Of a stretch of 64,000 bases of DNA, positions 15,026-25,823 are shown one piece after another (within the stretch, counting starts at the first letter, position 1; the number at the start of each line of letters is the position of its first letter). The DNA comes from Adiantum capillus-veneris (taxonomy: Eukaryota > Streptophyta > Polypodiopsida > Polypodiales > Pteridaceae). Under the pieces are notes generated by a model, which saw only the letters and a list, made by a program, of their open reading frames with translations, was not told the DNA's origin and did not search any database. The stretch lies in the NCBI GenBank assembly GCA_014529385.2, contig CM043955.1:153190140-153254139 (forward strand). Direction: 5' to 3'. The position numbers and the translations under genes are program-made.

Positions 15026-15400
15026 AATGACAGACTATAGGAATTGAAGAATGATGCAGTGTCAACGGATGATAAATGGTTGGATGGAATAGACCTTTGC
15101 ATCAAAGTACAACTGAACAATCATAGCACAAATGCATTGGTAGATATCGGAGCTCGAATGAATGCAATCAGTTATTCCACTTACAAGAAAGTGACGAATT
15201 AGTCTTTAGCATCGGGAATATCTGCTATCAAAGGATGCAACAAAAACCCAACACCGACATTGGGAGTAGTCAACTTGAATGTGATAGTACATGGATGTTC
15301 ATGCCCTCATCAATTTGTATGCATACCAGATGAACATATGAATGAAACAATGATTCTTGGAATCTCATGGATGCAAACATACTAGGCAGTACCAGAACGG
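15026..15400 (+). pseudogene. Retropepsin-like segment located 3' of integrase
   Basis: The translation from about 15085 reads Ala-Leu-Val-Asp-Ile-Gly-Ala, a variant of the Asp-Thr/Ser-Gly-Ala active site of retroviral-type aspartic proteases. It is followed about 80 residues later by Met-Ile-Leu-Gly-Ile-Ser-Trp, matching the conserved Leu-Gly-x-x-Trp end of gypsy proteases. A TAG interrupts it at about 15199. In gypsy elements protease normally precedes RT, so its place after integrase is unusual. It may belong to a second, juxtaposed element or to a rearranged polyprotein. Confidence 0.55.
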
Positions 15401-16160
15401 GACCCCAATCAACTCAATCTATCACCTAGAGGAGGACAACTCATCGTTCCAATTGCACTATGCAAAGAGGAATGGAAAAGAGGTCACCCATAGAAGAAAC
15501 AAGGGACTCATCAATCTAAGTCAACCTCTAGAAAAGAAAATGCTACAAGTAGCATGCAAGGAGTCAGGCAAATATGGGTACCAAAAGCACAAATCAAGGA
15601 CAATCCGTCTCAAATTTGGGTGCCTAAAAACTCATCTACCATACTGACGAAAGTTTTACATCTGACAACTCACACAAAAACATCTTTTAGAAGAGAAACT
15701 AGCACAAGATGGGTTTGGAGGAAAAAGGAGCATTTATCTTCTCCACAAACTGTATGGCTGATGAAGCAGTGGAAAGTTAAGTCTAAAAACACTCAACCAC
15801 AACAGTTCAACGGAAAACCAAAATACCAATGGAGAGTTAAAGCTCAACAACCGTCATCATTGATACCTACAGCTCAGGAAATCAGTATGCCAAAGCATCC
15901 AGATGGTACAATTAGACAAAGAACACACAAATTATAGAATTTGCTATTTAGATTATATCAACAAGAAACCTCGACCAGGGAAACCCTTGAGTTAACTACT
16001 CAAGACCCAACTCTTGCACATCATGCTGGTTTAAATTTCATTGATCTTCAGAGCATGGTAGAGCCAACCACGGCTATGCATAGATACGATTGTTCAACCC
16101 ATGCACACAATCGTCCTGGAGTACTCCATCTAGGAGGGGTGGAAGGGAACTTCAGTAATT
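15401..16160 (+). pseudogene. ORF remnant with repeated Trp-x-Pro/Val-Lys motif
   Basis: Frames 15357-15647, 15554-15937 and 15941-16162 overlap or follow the protease-like segment. In 15554-15937 a basic, Gln/Thr-rich protein has recurring units: Gln-Ile-Trp-Val-Pro-Lys twice, then Trp-Val-Trp-Arg-Lys, Gln-Trp-Lys-Val-Lys and Gln-Trp-Arg-Val-Lys. No enzyme domain is visible. By position it may be a spacer or accessory region of the protease-bearing element. Function unknown. Confidence 0.4.
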
Positions 16161-16171
16161 AAGAGCAATGT

Positions 16172-16192
16172 TTGAAGAGGGAGGAAAAGAGT
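16172..16192 (+). other. Candidate polypurine tract
   Basis: A purine run (GAAGAGGGAGGAAAAGAG) sits just after the last coding remnant of element N and is followed by TTGG. This is where a plus-strand primer and the 3' LTR start would be expected. The LTR itself is not confirmed. Confidence 0.35.
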
Positions 16193-17571
16193 TGGATATT
16201 AACGTGTGTTTTTTTGCAAAAATACCTAATAATACCCCTTAAAAATCATCAACATGGGAATTTTAACTGATAACATCTCCCCGATGAGTGTAAATATTGT
16301 ATATACTATCAGAAAATACATCAAAAAATAGCCTTTTTTTCTTATTTTCATCAATTTTTCTTGATATTGGAGCTTAAAAATGGATAAATCCACCAAAAAG
16401 TAATAAAAATTATTCTCCAATGGATTTTCTTAATTGTTGATTTTTCAATTTGCTTTTTTAGTGCATTTTATTATTTTCTTTGATTTTTTAATAAACAAGT
16501 CAAAAATTAATAATAAATAGCAAATGAGCTCAGATGGAGGGAATTGAAGATATGCTGATGATCACACGAACAAGACAAACAGGCACAAAAATTTTCAATC
16601 AAAATGACAAATAGAAGGGGAAGCCTAAATTAGGCCACTAAGGCCTACTTTTGCAAATTCTTGCAGAATGAGCTAACGGAGTCCAATCAAGGAATTTTTT
16701 TAGTCTAACGTAGATTTCACAGCTTCATAGGACTAACAAGGGAATTTCGGGGAAAATAGTTTGGGAAGTCCGAGTATAGATATCCAAGGTAGCCCAAAAT
16801 CACCTCATTTCCACTAGTCAGTCTTGGAGAAGAGAGCCCTATACCTTCTTTGCACACGATTTCTAGAGTCCACAATCGCCCATTTTCAGTGTCGTCTCAC
16901 ACGAGACATGAAGGGTAAGTTCTAAACTTATCAAAGAACGTTTCTATACAGTCGGGTAGCAAGTCTCGGCTCAGGAAAAAAACCTAGAATCCCAGCTGTG
17001 CATGAACTCCTACGACACAAAAACGACCACAACGGCTTGTCAACACAACCGAATCGAACGAGACTTGAACTGTAGGATGTCCCTAGATAGTAGAACACCT
17101 CCATATCATTAGATGACCATTTGGCAGGGGTTAAGAGGGTCCCAGTAAATAATCTAGGTTTTTGCCACATGCCAAAATTGGATTCTGACTTCACGGGGAG
17201 CTTATAGACAAGGTCTATACACAATGTACCTAGATGGTTTCAAGAAAACATTCAAGGCAAGCTCTCAAATAGCAGGAAACAGCTCGAAGACTACAAAGTG
17301 TCAAATTTGACATATGAAATCAAACTGACTCCGAAGGAGACCAAATTGGATGAGCAGCATCAGGACTATGTAGTGGAGAAGCCCACGGCTTCAAAAGTGA
17401 CCAAACAACACACACCAAGTAGTAACAAAAACCGGTGATTTTAGAGTGGACAAGAGCACGAAGTGATGTAGACATGACCAAATCTTACCAAATTCATTTT
17501 AGGACTTGGTTTAGGTGTAATGAAAATGTGTAGGTCAAAAAAGTATCTTTTCATGCAAAAAATGTGACTGT

Positions 17572-17595
17572 AGTTAATAATCGTGATTATTTACT
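17572..17595. repeat. 24-bp palindrome, imperfect copy
   Basis: Matches the perfect palindrome at 17855 at 22 of 24 positions. The centre is ATCGTGAT instead of ATCGCGAT. Confidence 0.85.
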
Positions 17596-17854
17596 TTTGT
17601 GCACATTTGGCTTGAAAATTATTTTGTCACTTCACCTGTCACTTGTACACATCTATCACATTCCATATGTCAAGTTTGAGCCCAAAAGATCAAGAAAATC
17701 TCAAATTTTGTCAAAAAACACACCAAAGGCTCTTTTGTCCAAATTTTGAGTTAACTATCGCATTTTTTGATCCAAATCACCCCATATCTCACACAGAGGC
17801 TCTATATCATGTCTAGAACTAGTTTGCAACAAAAAATATCTAATTTGTTGAAAA

Positions 17855-17878
17855 AGTTAATAATCGCGATTATTAACT
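17855..17878. repeat. 24-bp perfect palindrome
   Basis: The half-site AGTTAATAATCG is followed directly by its reverse complement. It lies 283 bp from an imperfect copy in the same AT-rich stretch. A dyad this long suggests a dimeric protein site or the scar of a small element; neither is proven. Confidence 0.9.
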
Positions 17879-18012
17879 CTTTCACCAGAATGAGTTCAAA
17901 TTTCAATTTTGAACTTAAGGGACCAAAGTACATGATGTTCCAAACCTACCAATCAAGTTTTATTACATTTGGATCACAAAAATACAAAATATCTTTATAT
18001 CTATTGTTTCAG

Positions 18013-19125
18013 AGTCTGAAGCCGATCTCATTCTAAAGCAAGTGGAGGATCCCGCCCATCTTTATCATCAGCACTTCCACTTCCTGTCAAAGAGACCACC
18101 AAGATACACAACTCCGAATCATGCAGTCGCAATTACTTTCATGCAAGTGTTGAATTCAACGACAAGGTAAGCAATAGATCACGTGCAGTATGTGCTTACA
18201 ACACTCAAGAGCACAAAAAAGGAAGGAAAGATAACATATCTGGGCGCTCCAGAAGTTCTAACACGAATCGGAATGGCAGATAACTTGCCACCAGCCCCAG
18301 ATCAGAATACATGGATAGTATCAGCTCAACCTTCTCCAGGAACCACTAGATTGAAGAAGAAAAGGGTATATAAATCAGATGAAGAATCAACAGAAAGCTC
18401 ACCTGAAGCCCACAGTAGTAAAAGTTCTGACAATGAGGAAAAGATGGCAAGGAGAGAAGAAACAAAGAAGAAAGGAGTGGCAGCCCATCAGGAAGAACCT
18501 CAACAAAAGAAATCAAGGTTTGAAAGAGGAAAAGAGTCTTATGAAAGAAGCCGCCAAGCTGCAGAGGAGAAAACCCAGAATCATGGAGTTCGAGGGAGAT
18601 CAGGGGTCCAGGGACCAAGAACCCTGCAAAGAAAGTCCCAGAAGATCCGAAGGATTTTCTTAAGCGAATATATGCAGAAGTCAAAGCCTTGAAGATACAA
18701 GAAGCTCTAGAAAGTTGGTTGAGCAACAGAGGCAAGCAAAAGCTGCACAACAACTTGAACCGCAACATGAACATGAAGAGATGTCTCCAAGACCCACTTC
18801 ACCCACTACGAAACAAGAAGACCATCCCATGCCAAGTCCAAGCCCTTCACCAACTGGCAAATCCAATGAAGTTGAGGAAGCAACAAGAAAAGACAAACAA
18901 CAACAAGAGGAAGCCAATTATGAACAACCTAAAGAAAGTCACAAAGGTGAAGCTAGACCTTCTACAACAACACAACCAGAATCAACTGAAGCAGCTAGAA
19001 AGCCTCAAGAAGAAGCAGTTGAAGCAGCTACACAGCCTCAGGTAGAGCCTACAGAATGGGAAACAACGGATGAGGTCATCATTCAGGTTAATGAGTATGC
19101 CAGTAGAAGCATTAGAAACATATGA
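18013..19125 (+). pseudogene. Broken ORF, charged and Gln/Glu-rich, unknown function
   Basis: The frame reads from about 18018 through a TAA near 18174 to about 18580, with a folded-looking N-terminal part and then an acidic Ser/Glu/Lys-rich linker. It continues after two frameshifts (near 18580 and 18710) in the frame of 18715-19125, which is rich in Gln, Glu, Pro and Ala and predicted coiled-coil. I recognise no domain. Its place beside retroelement remnants suggests an accessory or gag-like ORF, but a dead host gene is possible. It is cut on the right by a copia gag fragment. Confidence 0.4.
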
Positions 19126-20045
19126 TTTACCAATTGCATAAGAACCATGAGAAGTGGCTACATTGTTGTTACCACCTTTTCTTTGAGCAACAATAGAGGC
19201 ATGTTCAATTGCATGCTATTTCCCTATTATTTTTGGAAAATGACTCTTGCAACATCAATGTGCATAATGCATCAAGCTTGACAACTTTTGGATTTCCTTG
19301 AGTCATAAGTCTCTAAGTACTAGCAAAAGTATGGTACGAATCTGGCAAAACATCAAGAACAGTCTGCACAAGGGAACTGTAAAAATGTGACCACCTGTAG
19401 AAATAAGTTGCTCATTTATATCCTTGACACCAACAAGGAAAGTTTCCATTTCATCTTCCTCATGCATAATCTTTGACTCCATCTCTTTACGCAGCAATGT
19501 AATTTTAGCCTCATTGCGACTTGCATAAAACCCAACCAGAATCTCCCAAGCCTGTTTTGCAGATTTTGCTGAACAAATGTGAGGAGTAATAGTGCGCTTT
19601 ACAGACAGTGTAATCAATGCATGAGCCTGCACATCTCTTACATTCCAACGATCTTTCTCAACTGTAGGCAAAATAGTTCTAATAGCAGCAATCCTACCAG
19701 CAAAACCTATAGTATCCTCAACATCCCCTGTATCCATAGAACCAAGATGTAAATTATTGCCTTGCACAATATTCCAAATGCCCTTTGACACAAGGACATG
19801 TTGCATCATGTAAGCCCACACATGGTAATTGTCCCCATCCAACTTGTCCTCATCAGCAAACATCTGGAACACATCTATATTGTTGTCAGTCATGGTGAAT
19901 GTCTGCACCTGATGTGAAAACTGCCCAAAAAGACTAGAAACAAAGCGTAGAAAATGCGTGCTATATAGCACAAACCATAGAAGACTATAAGAGACCTGTT
20001 ATGCAAAAAACGACACTGACAAAAAATCTACACACTATGACAAAA
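19122..20045 (-). pseudogene. Copia gag fragment (same family as element J)
   Basis: Reads right to left. It starts with leader sequence, then an N-terminal Asp-Asn-Asn-x-Asp-Val-Phe and the UBN2-type gag core (Tyr-x-x-Trp-Ala-x-Met-Met; Lys-Gln-Ala-Trp-Glu-Ile-Leu). The nucleotide sequence aligns with 27757-28660 of element J at roughly 85-90% by eye. Several indels break the frame near its C-terminus. The copy stops before the zinc knuckle on the left and at about 20045 on the right. It is an isolated gag piece without protease or RT. Confidence 0.85.
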
Positions 20046-20825
20046 TTGTAACAATGAGAATCATAACTAGTAGGGAATTCAATGCCACCAATAGCACCAT
20101 CAACATCACAAACATCAATCTCAGCATCTCAAATGGGCCCACATGCCCACAATTCATCAGGATACCATGCCAGTTCATGAGAATGAGGAGATAAATTTTC
20201 ACCCATAATCTCAACATGCATGCCATTTGTATCACAAGTAAGAGCATCTATAGGCACATAATGTAAACACATAGTGCTAGATAAGACCTCATCTTTATGA
20301 GCATCCATACATGGAACTAGACCAATCATTTCATTTCCTTGTTTGTCATACATGCACTCCAAGGTTTTCTCTTTCATGCTATTGCTTTTATACAGCTCCT
20401 CATTAAGGTTTGCACCATTGAGAGACAAAAACCTCATCATATGTGGTTGGCTTAATCTCTGACTTAAGCGCAACATCAATACTAAAATTATTTTCAATGA
20501 TAGAGGAGTTCTCATATGTAGCCCACGAAGAAGCACTGGACTGATTTACATACTCAATCCATCTATCTTGCTTCAAGAAATCCACTATGTTACTCACACC
20601 AAACAAGTTTGTGCATGCAACCTCAATACCCAAGTGTGCAGGAAGATTTCCAATGAACAAGAATCTCTCTCTTTTTGTATCCAAAACCACGTCCTCAAGC
20701 ATCTCTAACTCTTGTTTGAGAGAGCAAAACCTCATGTAATGCATGTCCAACTCTTCTAACTTGCTTATGTTCAATTGCTTCATCGCATCATTCATCCTAA
20801 CCAATGCATCATTAAGCTTCACCAT
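20046..20825 (-). pseudogene. Unknown ORF downstream of a putative primer site
   Basis: The start ACCATGG at 20825 has a good plant initiation context. About 135 residues follow, with heptad-like Leu/Met spacing (residues 1-55) and then a mixed soluble region. After a frameshift near 20410 a further acidic segment reads to about 20105. I recognise no domain. A primer-site-like sequence lies 55 bp upstream, so this may be the leader or gag ORF of an LTR element whose remainder was replaced by the copia gag fragment on its left. Confidence 0.4.
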
Positions 20826-20879
20826 GGTTGTACTTTTATGTATGCACCATCAAGACTAAAGTAATTTGAAGCAACTCCT

Positions 20880-20894
20880 CGGTGGCGAGCACCA
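20880..20894 (-). other. Candidate primer-binding site
   Basis: The reverse complement reads TGGTGCTCGCCACCG, starting with TGG as primer sites do and recalling the TGGTGCCGTTGCCGG class used by some plant gypsy elements. It is followed on the plus strand by TGTTGGGC at 20901, which would be an LTR end (CCAACA on the minus strand) after a 6-nt spacer. The tRNA was not identified. Confidence 0.35.
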
Positions 20895-20900
20895 AAACAT

Positions 20901-21748
20901 TGTTGGGCAAAAGAAAAAGTGGGACACATCTATAGCTTTATAGCCCAAGAGCGTTCAAACTTCAACGACAGCACCAAAAGTATACCAAAACAACTCTTAG
21001 TAAACCCCAACAAAAAGACCTATGCTCCCTTGGGAATTTACAAGCACACGCCCACCCAAAGGACCTTAGCACATAGGAGCAAAGCCCTGTCAAAGCATGG
21101 ATTTACAACACACTCAGACCAATGGATATGAAGACAAGGGCCTTCCCTTTCACAATTGAACATTAAAAACCCACAATTTTAACATCAACTCCACAATTCA
21201 TAGAGACATGCCCTCCTAATCTATATGCACACAATTCGCCACTAGGTTGCCATAGCCATAACCCTGCAAAGAACTAGTCATTACTTGAAGAACACAACTC
21301 CAATTGGAAGAAATCTTGAAAAATGAAAGGTGAGAAATTTGAAGATGATTAAAATCGATCATACACACCGCTGTGTGAAAAATTAACACAAACAGAGAGT
21401 TGTCCCGATACGACTACATGTAGAGAAGGCAAGGCGAGGGCAAAAACTGCATCCAAAAGCATCAAGGAGGCACAACGAGCTAAAACCTGCAAATTTTTTA
21501 ATTTTGGCTGATCTTTTTAATTTTTTACATGAGTTTTGGTTATATACAAATCTCACTTTAAAAAACTCAATAACAGGCACGTACAATAACCCATCAATTG
21601 GCGCTACACTAGTGACTTGCACCATGTACACGCACTTGCAAAAGCAATCATTCAAAACCCAAAGAACATGTCCAAACACTCTAATGAAAGTCTATCTCAA
21701 GCCCATATATACCGTTTTGACAAAAAATAGGGATCTCAAAATGTGCGC
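20901..21748 (-). other. No gene; possible decayed LTR
   Basis: Non-coding AT-rich DNA to the right of the candidate primer site. If the CCAACA terminus is correct this would be the 5' LTR of a minus-strand element, but no partner LTR is present. Short frames here resemble nothing. Confidence 0.3.
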
Positions 21749-21880
21749 AACAACGTCTTTGGTTGTTTAGCTTATGCTTTGGTGCCACAAACGTAGTGCA
21801 GAAAATTGGATGATAATTTTGTTAATGCATTTTTGTTGTTTATAGTAATCAAAGCAAAAGTTATAGATTATACCAATTGC

Positions 21881-21902
21881 AAAAAAAAAAAAAAAAAAAA
21901 AA
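21881..21902. repeat. Poly(A) run
   Basis: Twenty-two consecutive A residues inside the copia fragment K, interrupting its translation after Tyr-Thr-Asn-Cys. The sequence beyond it continues the same family, so it is more likely a slippage expansion than an inserted retrogene tail. Confidence 0.8.
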
Positions 21903-22022
21903 CTTGTTTTCATGAGATCTTATATTTGTGGAAGATTATGTTCAGCCTTTGTTATGATGTACCAAAGACAATAATGTAAGCTCACATGACATTTATGAAA
22001 CTTTATTTCCTCTTTTCAATGG

Positions 22023-22190
22023 TGGAAACTTGAATGTAAATTCCAATGAGGAACATGTATAGCCTATGGGGGTTTTTTAAAATGTTACAGACCAGCCTAT
22101 TATTGATGGAAACTTGAATGTAAATTCCAATGAAGCACATGTATAGCCTATGGGGGTTTTTGAAAATGTTACAGACCAGCCTATTATTGA
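22023..22190. repeat. 84-bp tandem duplication inside copia fragment K
   Basis: Two adjacent copies begin with TGGAAACTTGAATG at 22023 and 22107 and differ at only a few bases. It lies in the linker between integrase and RT and keeps frame length (84 is divisible by 3). Confidence 0.92.
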
Positions 22191-22827
22191 TGCTGATGTA
22201 CATGATATACTTGATGTGGAAAGGGCTAAGAATGAGAAGGCTAGAGGTATGCCAAAATGCATGGTGCATACTTTGTGTGATGATAAATTGGATGCATCTA
22301 TGTCTAGTTGTACTCGTTCAGGTTCTTGCCATGCATCTTATGCACCGAATTGTTATGCTTTGGCTATATCTAGTTTATGTGATGAGGCAGAGACTCTTTC
22401 TTTTGATGAAGAACATAATTCAAAATACAAGATGGCTGCCATGCAATCAAAATATGATGGATTTAATGAAACATGAACTTTATGTGATTAGCCTCCTAGC
22501 AAAAAGGCCATTGGTGTACAAGTTGAAATGTAAGCCAGATGGTGAGATTGATCACTACAAGGCTAGACTTATTGCAAAAGGTTATGCACAAGAGACAGGC
22601 ATTGATTATGAAGAGACTTTTGCTCCCACTTGTCATATGAATATTTTTTCTATGTGCATTGGTAGCTCATTTTGGATGGAATGTACATCAATTAGACATT
22701 GTTATTGCTTTTGTGAATGGTGATATATTCGAGGAAGTTTATGTAACACAGCCTCGTGGTTTTGTCAAGAAAGGACAATAAAATAAAGTGTGCAAATGTA
22801 AAAAGGATTTGTATGGGTTGAAGCAGT

Positions 22828-22932
22828 TGTGAGAACCCAGAGAATTGCTTAAAGCATTCTCTACTCTATCGCCCATTATATAAGCCCTTGGCCTGGGTTT
22901 GTGACCCCCTTGGATTTGCCCTTGGCCTTACA
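22828..22932 (-). mobile_element. 105-bp 3' LTR of gypsy element I
   Basis: On the minus strand it begins TGTAAGGCC and ends GGTTCTCACA, so it has TG...CA ends. It contains a TTATATAA TATA-like box about 50 nt in. It follows a polypurine tract (CTCCAAGGGGGGAG) that overlaps the end of the chromodomain frame. To its left lies copia fragment K, showing that I inserted into K. The 5' LTR is not seen. The length is small for a gypsy LTR. Confidence 0.7.
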
Positions 22933-24160
22933 TTACTCCCCCCTTGGAGAAGTGTTTTCGTCCTCAAAAACAAAAGTGGGAAACTTCTTCTTAAGAACAC
23001 TAATGTTTTCCCAAGTGGCACCTTCTTTAGGTTGGTCTTTCCACTCAACTAAAACTTGTCGACAAACATGATGAGACGACTATGTAAATCATGATAGTCT
23101 AAGATGCGTTGGTTCATATTGTTGGGCTGGAGGTTCAATGAAATCAATCAGAATCTGTTAGTCAATGGCATTGCCGTCCCCATGTAAGCGTTTACATAAA
23201 TGACTCACATAAAATACCAAATGAATACGAGAGTGCGTAGGTAATGAGAGTTTGTAAGCCCTATCACCAATTTGCTTGAGTATCTTGAAAGGCCAATAAT
23301 ATCTCGGAGATAATTTAGGAGTTGGCCCAGTCTTTAAACTTTTTGAATTCTCTTGGATACGCAAAAATAACTCTTCCCCCTCTGTGAAGGTAGCTTGCCG
23401 ACATTTTTCTATCAGCATACTTCTTTTACTGATCTTGTCCTTGTCGAACATTTTAACGAGCCTGTCTCAGCATTTCTATATGGTCTTGGAGAAAATCCTT
23501 GACCTGTTGGAGATTTTCAGTTGCCAACCCCACCATAACTAGTGACCTAGTTTGAAAACCATACATCAACATGAAAGGACTAAAACCAGTCATTACATGC
23601 TTAACACTATTGTAAGTAAATTCAAGAATAGAGAGTTAATCTTCCCAATTTGATTGCTTCTTACTAATGAATGCTCATATCATATCCTATAGCACTTGAT
23701 TAACCTTTCAAATTGACCATTCATTTCAGGATGATCTGTTGTACTTAGGTTGAGTTGCAACCCTTCAAAAGTGACTGTCAAACTTGGAATCATGATCACT
23801 CACAATGTTACTTAACAATTCATACAAGCGATATAGATTGTCCACAAATAACTTAGCTAACTCTGGAGTCTTAATGATTGACTTGGTTGGAATAAACTTG
23901 CAAAGTTTATTCAACCAATCTACAACCACCCATACCGAGTCATGACCTCGTATAGTGGTTGGTAAACCCACAATGAAATCCATAGAGATACTCTCCCATT
24001 TACCATCAAAAATCTCCAATGGATGAAAGAGACCTCCTGCCTTCATGCACTCTGCTTTATTAACTTGACATTTCTAGCAATGTAAGACACAGTCTTGACA
24101 TAGCCATATAATACTCGGGTGCCCTGCACTTGGACTATTGTGACATTCATAAAGAATTTG
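22933..24160 (-). pseudogene. Gypsy integrase and chromodomain (element I)
   Basis: Reading right to left: the integrase core has Ser-Met-Asp-Phe-Ile-Val-Gly-Leu-Pro and Ile-Val-Ser-Asp-His, giving the first two catalytic Asp residues (about 23765-24046). The Glu region (23460-23760) is out of frame. The C-terminal beta domain (23158-23451) shows Gly-Pro-x-Pro-Lys-Leu-Ser-Pro-Arg-Tyr and Arg-Ile-His-Leu-Val-Phe-Tyr-Val-Ser-His-Leu. A chromodomain follows at about 22950-23060 with Leu-Val-Glu-Trp-Lys, then Ala-Thr-Trp-Glu-Asn at the expected spacing. The family uses this module to target integration to marked chromatin. Multiple frameshifts disable the gene. Confidence 0.85.
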
Positions 24161-24350
24161 GCACCGAATGTCTGCGTCCGTTGGTACACACACTCTCCTT
24201 GTGGAGTAGATACCCATCATCTATGGAAAAATTATTCCAACAATGCACCTCATCACTCGAAAGAGGAGAATCGAGTGTGGAGGTTAATAACACACTGGAT
24301 CCACACTTTGGAGTATGTTTCATGATGCTCACATTTGCCCTTAAGAGATT

Positions 24351-25715
24351 TCAAAAATGCGCTTCGTATCTCGGTAAAGAGGAGAAGTTGATCTCAGGCA
24401 TTCGACTAAGAGCATCCACTACCACATTATATCGTCTTTTATGATACCAAAGCTTTGCATCATACGTCTTTCGACCCTTCAAATTTGATTGTTGTGCAAA
24501 CCATTTTATGCTTTCATGGTCAAACACAATCTCAAATTGTGTCCCATACAAATAATTCCCCAGTGTCTTCAAAGCTGACACTATTGCGTAAAGTTCTCTT
24601 TCATAAGTAAAATAATTATGTCGGGATGAATCAAGCTTCCTACTTTTGAATGTGATTGGTCGTCTCTCTTGTAAAAGGACTACTCCAATAGCACGATTAC
24701 TAGCATTCGTTTCTAAAGTGAATGGCTTCAAAGGATCCACAATAGCAAAAATAGGAGTTGTAGCTGATGCATCCTTGAGAGCATCAAAACTTTGTTGTTG
24801 AGATGTACCCCATTGAAATTTTTTTCCCTTGGCCTTCAATTGGTCTATCATCATAACCACAAAATGAGCATAGTTTTTAACAAACCTTTGATAGAAACGT
24901 GCAAAATTCAAGAAAATATGAAGCTCTTCAAGATTTTTGGGAGAGGGCCACCTATGAATGGCACCCACTTTGGATCGATCCATGTGTAGCCCATTAGCTG
25001 AAATAACATGCCCTTAATAATGAATCTCCTTCTTGAGAAAATCACGCTTTGATTCTTTGGCATACAGCTTATGTTCTCGTCGTGACAAGCCAAACAACTA
25101 CTTTAGATGTTGTAAATGCTCTTCTTCAATAGCACTATATACAGGAATGTCCTCGAGAAAAACAAGTAAAAACTTACCTAAATATGGTCTCAAGACACTG
25201 TCCACAAGTGTCATGAAAGTAGCTAGCACATTGGTCAACCCAAATGACATAACCAAAAACTTATAGTCTCCAAATTGTGCTCAAAATGCAATTTTGGGTA
25301 TATCTTCAAACCTAATGTGTACTTGATGATACCCTGACCGTAAATCCATTTGTGTAAAGATACAAGTGTGGGTGAGCTTATCAAATAGCTCATCTACTCT
25401 TCGCAATGGGTACTTGTTCCAGGCTTGTTCTTAACAAGAACCGCGTTCAATCCCCGATAGTCTACTCACATGCGCATGCTATCGCCTTTTTTCTTCACCA
25501 ATAAGATGGGAGAAGCCCATGGTGAAGAACTGGGTTGCATAAAACCTCTATTGAGATAGTTAGCTAGCCGACGTTCCATTTTAGCAACCTAAAAATGGCT
25601 CATTCTGTAGGATGGTTTACTTATTGCTTTACTGTCTACAACCACAACTATGCCATGTTGCGCAGCCTGTGTTGCCAGTAACCATGGTGGTAAATCATCT
25701 AAAAATACATCTTTA
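24351..25715 (-). pseudogene. Gypsy protease-RT linker, RT and RNase H (element I)
   Basis: From about 25700 leftwards: a Phe-Leu-Asp-Asp-Leu-Pro-Pro linker, then the RT palm with Arg-Gly-Phe-Met-Gln-Pro-Ser-Ser-Ser-Pro-Trp-Ala-Ser-Pro. Many frameshifts follow between 25450 and 24990. A clean 210-residue frame (24351-24983) holds the RT connection (Leu-x-Phe-x-Arg-Phe-Tyr-Gln-Arg-Phe-Val) and RNase H. The first catalytic Asp of RNase H, expected in Glu-Thr-Asp-Ala-Ser, is Asn here. The His-Glu-Ser of the third motif is present. The element is truncated on its 5' side next to the GA microsatellite at 25763. Confidence 0.85.
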
Positions 25716-25758
25716 TATTATATTAATAATTATTTCAACTTATTAGCAACACTTGCTT

Positions 25759-25762
<4 letters not shown>

Positions 25763-25820
<58 letters not shown>
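25763..25820. repeat. (GA)n microsatellite
   Basis: A GA run of about 58 bp lying exactly at the 5' truncation of gypsy element I and the start of copia element J's degraded 3' part. Confidence 0.95.

Positions 25821-25823
<3 letters not shown>

Larger units (their letters stand above)
16193..18012. other. Non-coding stretch, possibly decayed 3' LTR of element N
   Basis: AT-rich sequence with no protein sense. A minus frame at 16931-17224 resembles nothing I know. It contains two copies of a 24-bp palindrome. It follows a candidate polypurine tract, so part may be LTR, but there is no second LTR to compare. Confidence 0.35.
21749..22827 (+). pseudogene. Copia integrase end and RT fragment (element K)
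   Basis: Begins abruptly inside the integrase tail with Val-Phe-Gly-Cys-Leu-Ala-Tyr-Ala-Leu, the same motif as element J but on the opposite strand. It runs through a poly(A) run and a tandem duplication into the RT. The RT shows Val-Tyr-Lys-Leu-Lys-x-Lys-Pro-Asp-Gly, Tyr-Lys-Ala-Arg-Leu-Ile-Ala-Lys-Gly, Tyr-Glu-Glu-Thr-Phe-Ala-Pro, and Gln-Leu-Asp-Ile-Val (frame-shifted), ending at Asp-Leu-Tyr-Gly-Leu-Lys-Gln. The LTR of element I cuts it there, so the YVDD motif is absent. Several frameshifts make it a pseudogene. Confidence 0.85.

Noticed and set aside
16931-17224. 97-codon minus-strand frame
   Set aside because: Nothing recognisable, in a stretch likely to be LTR or spacer; probably a chance frame.
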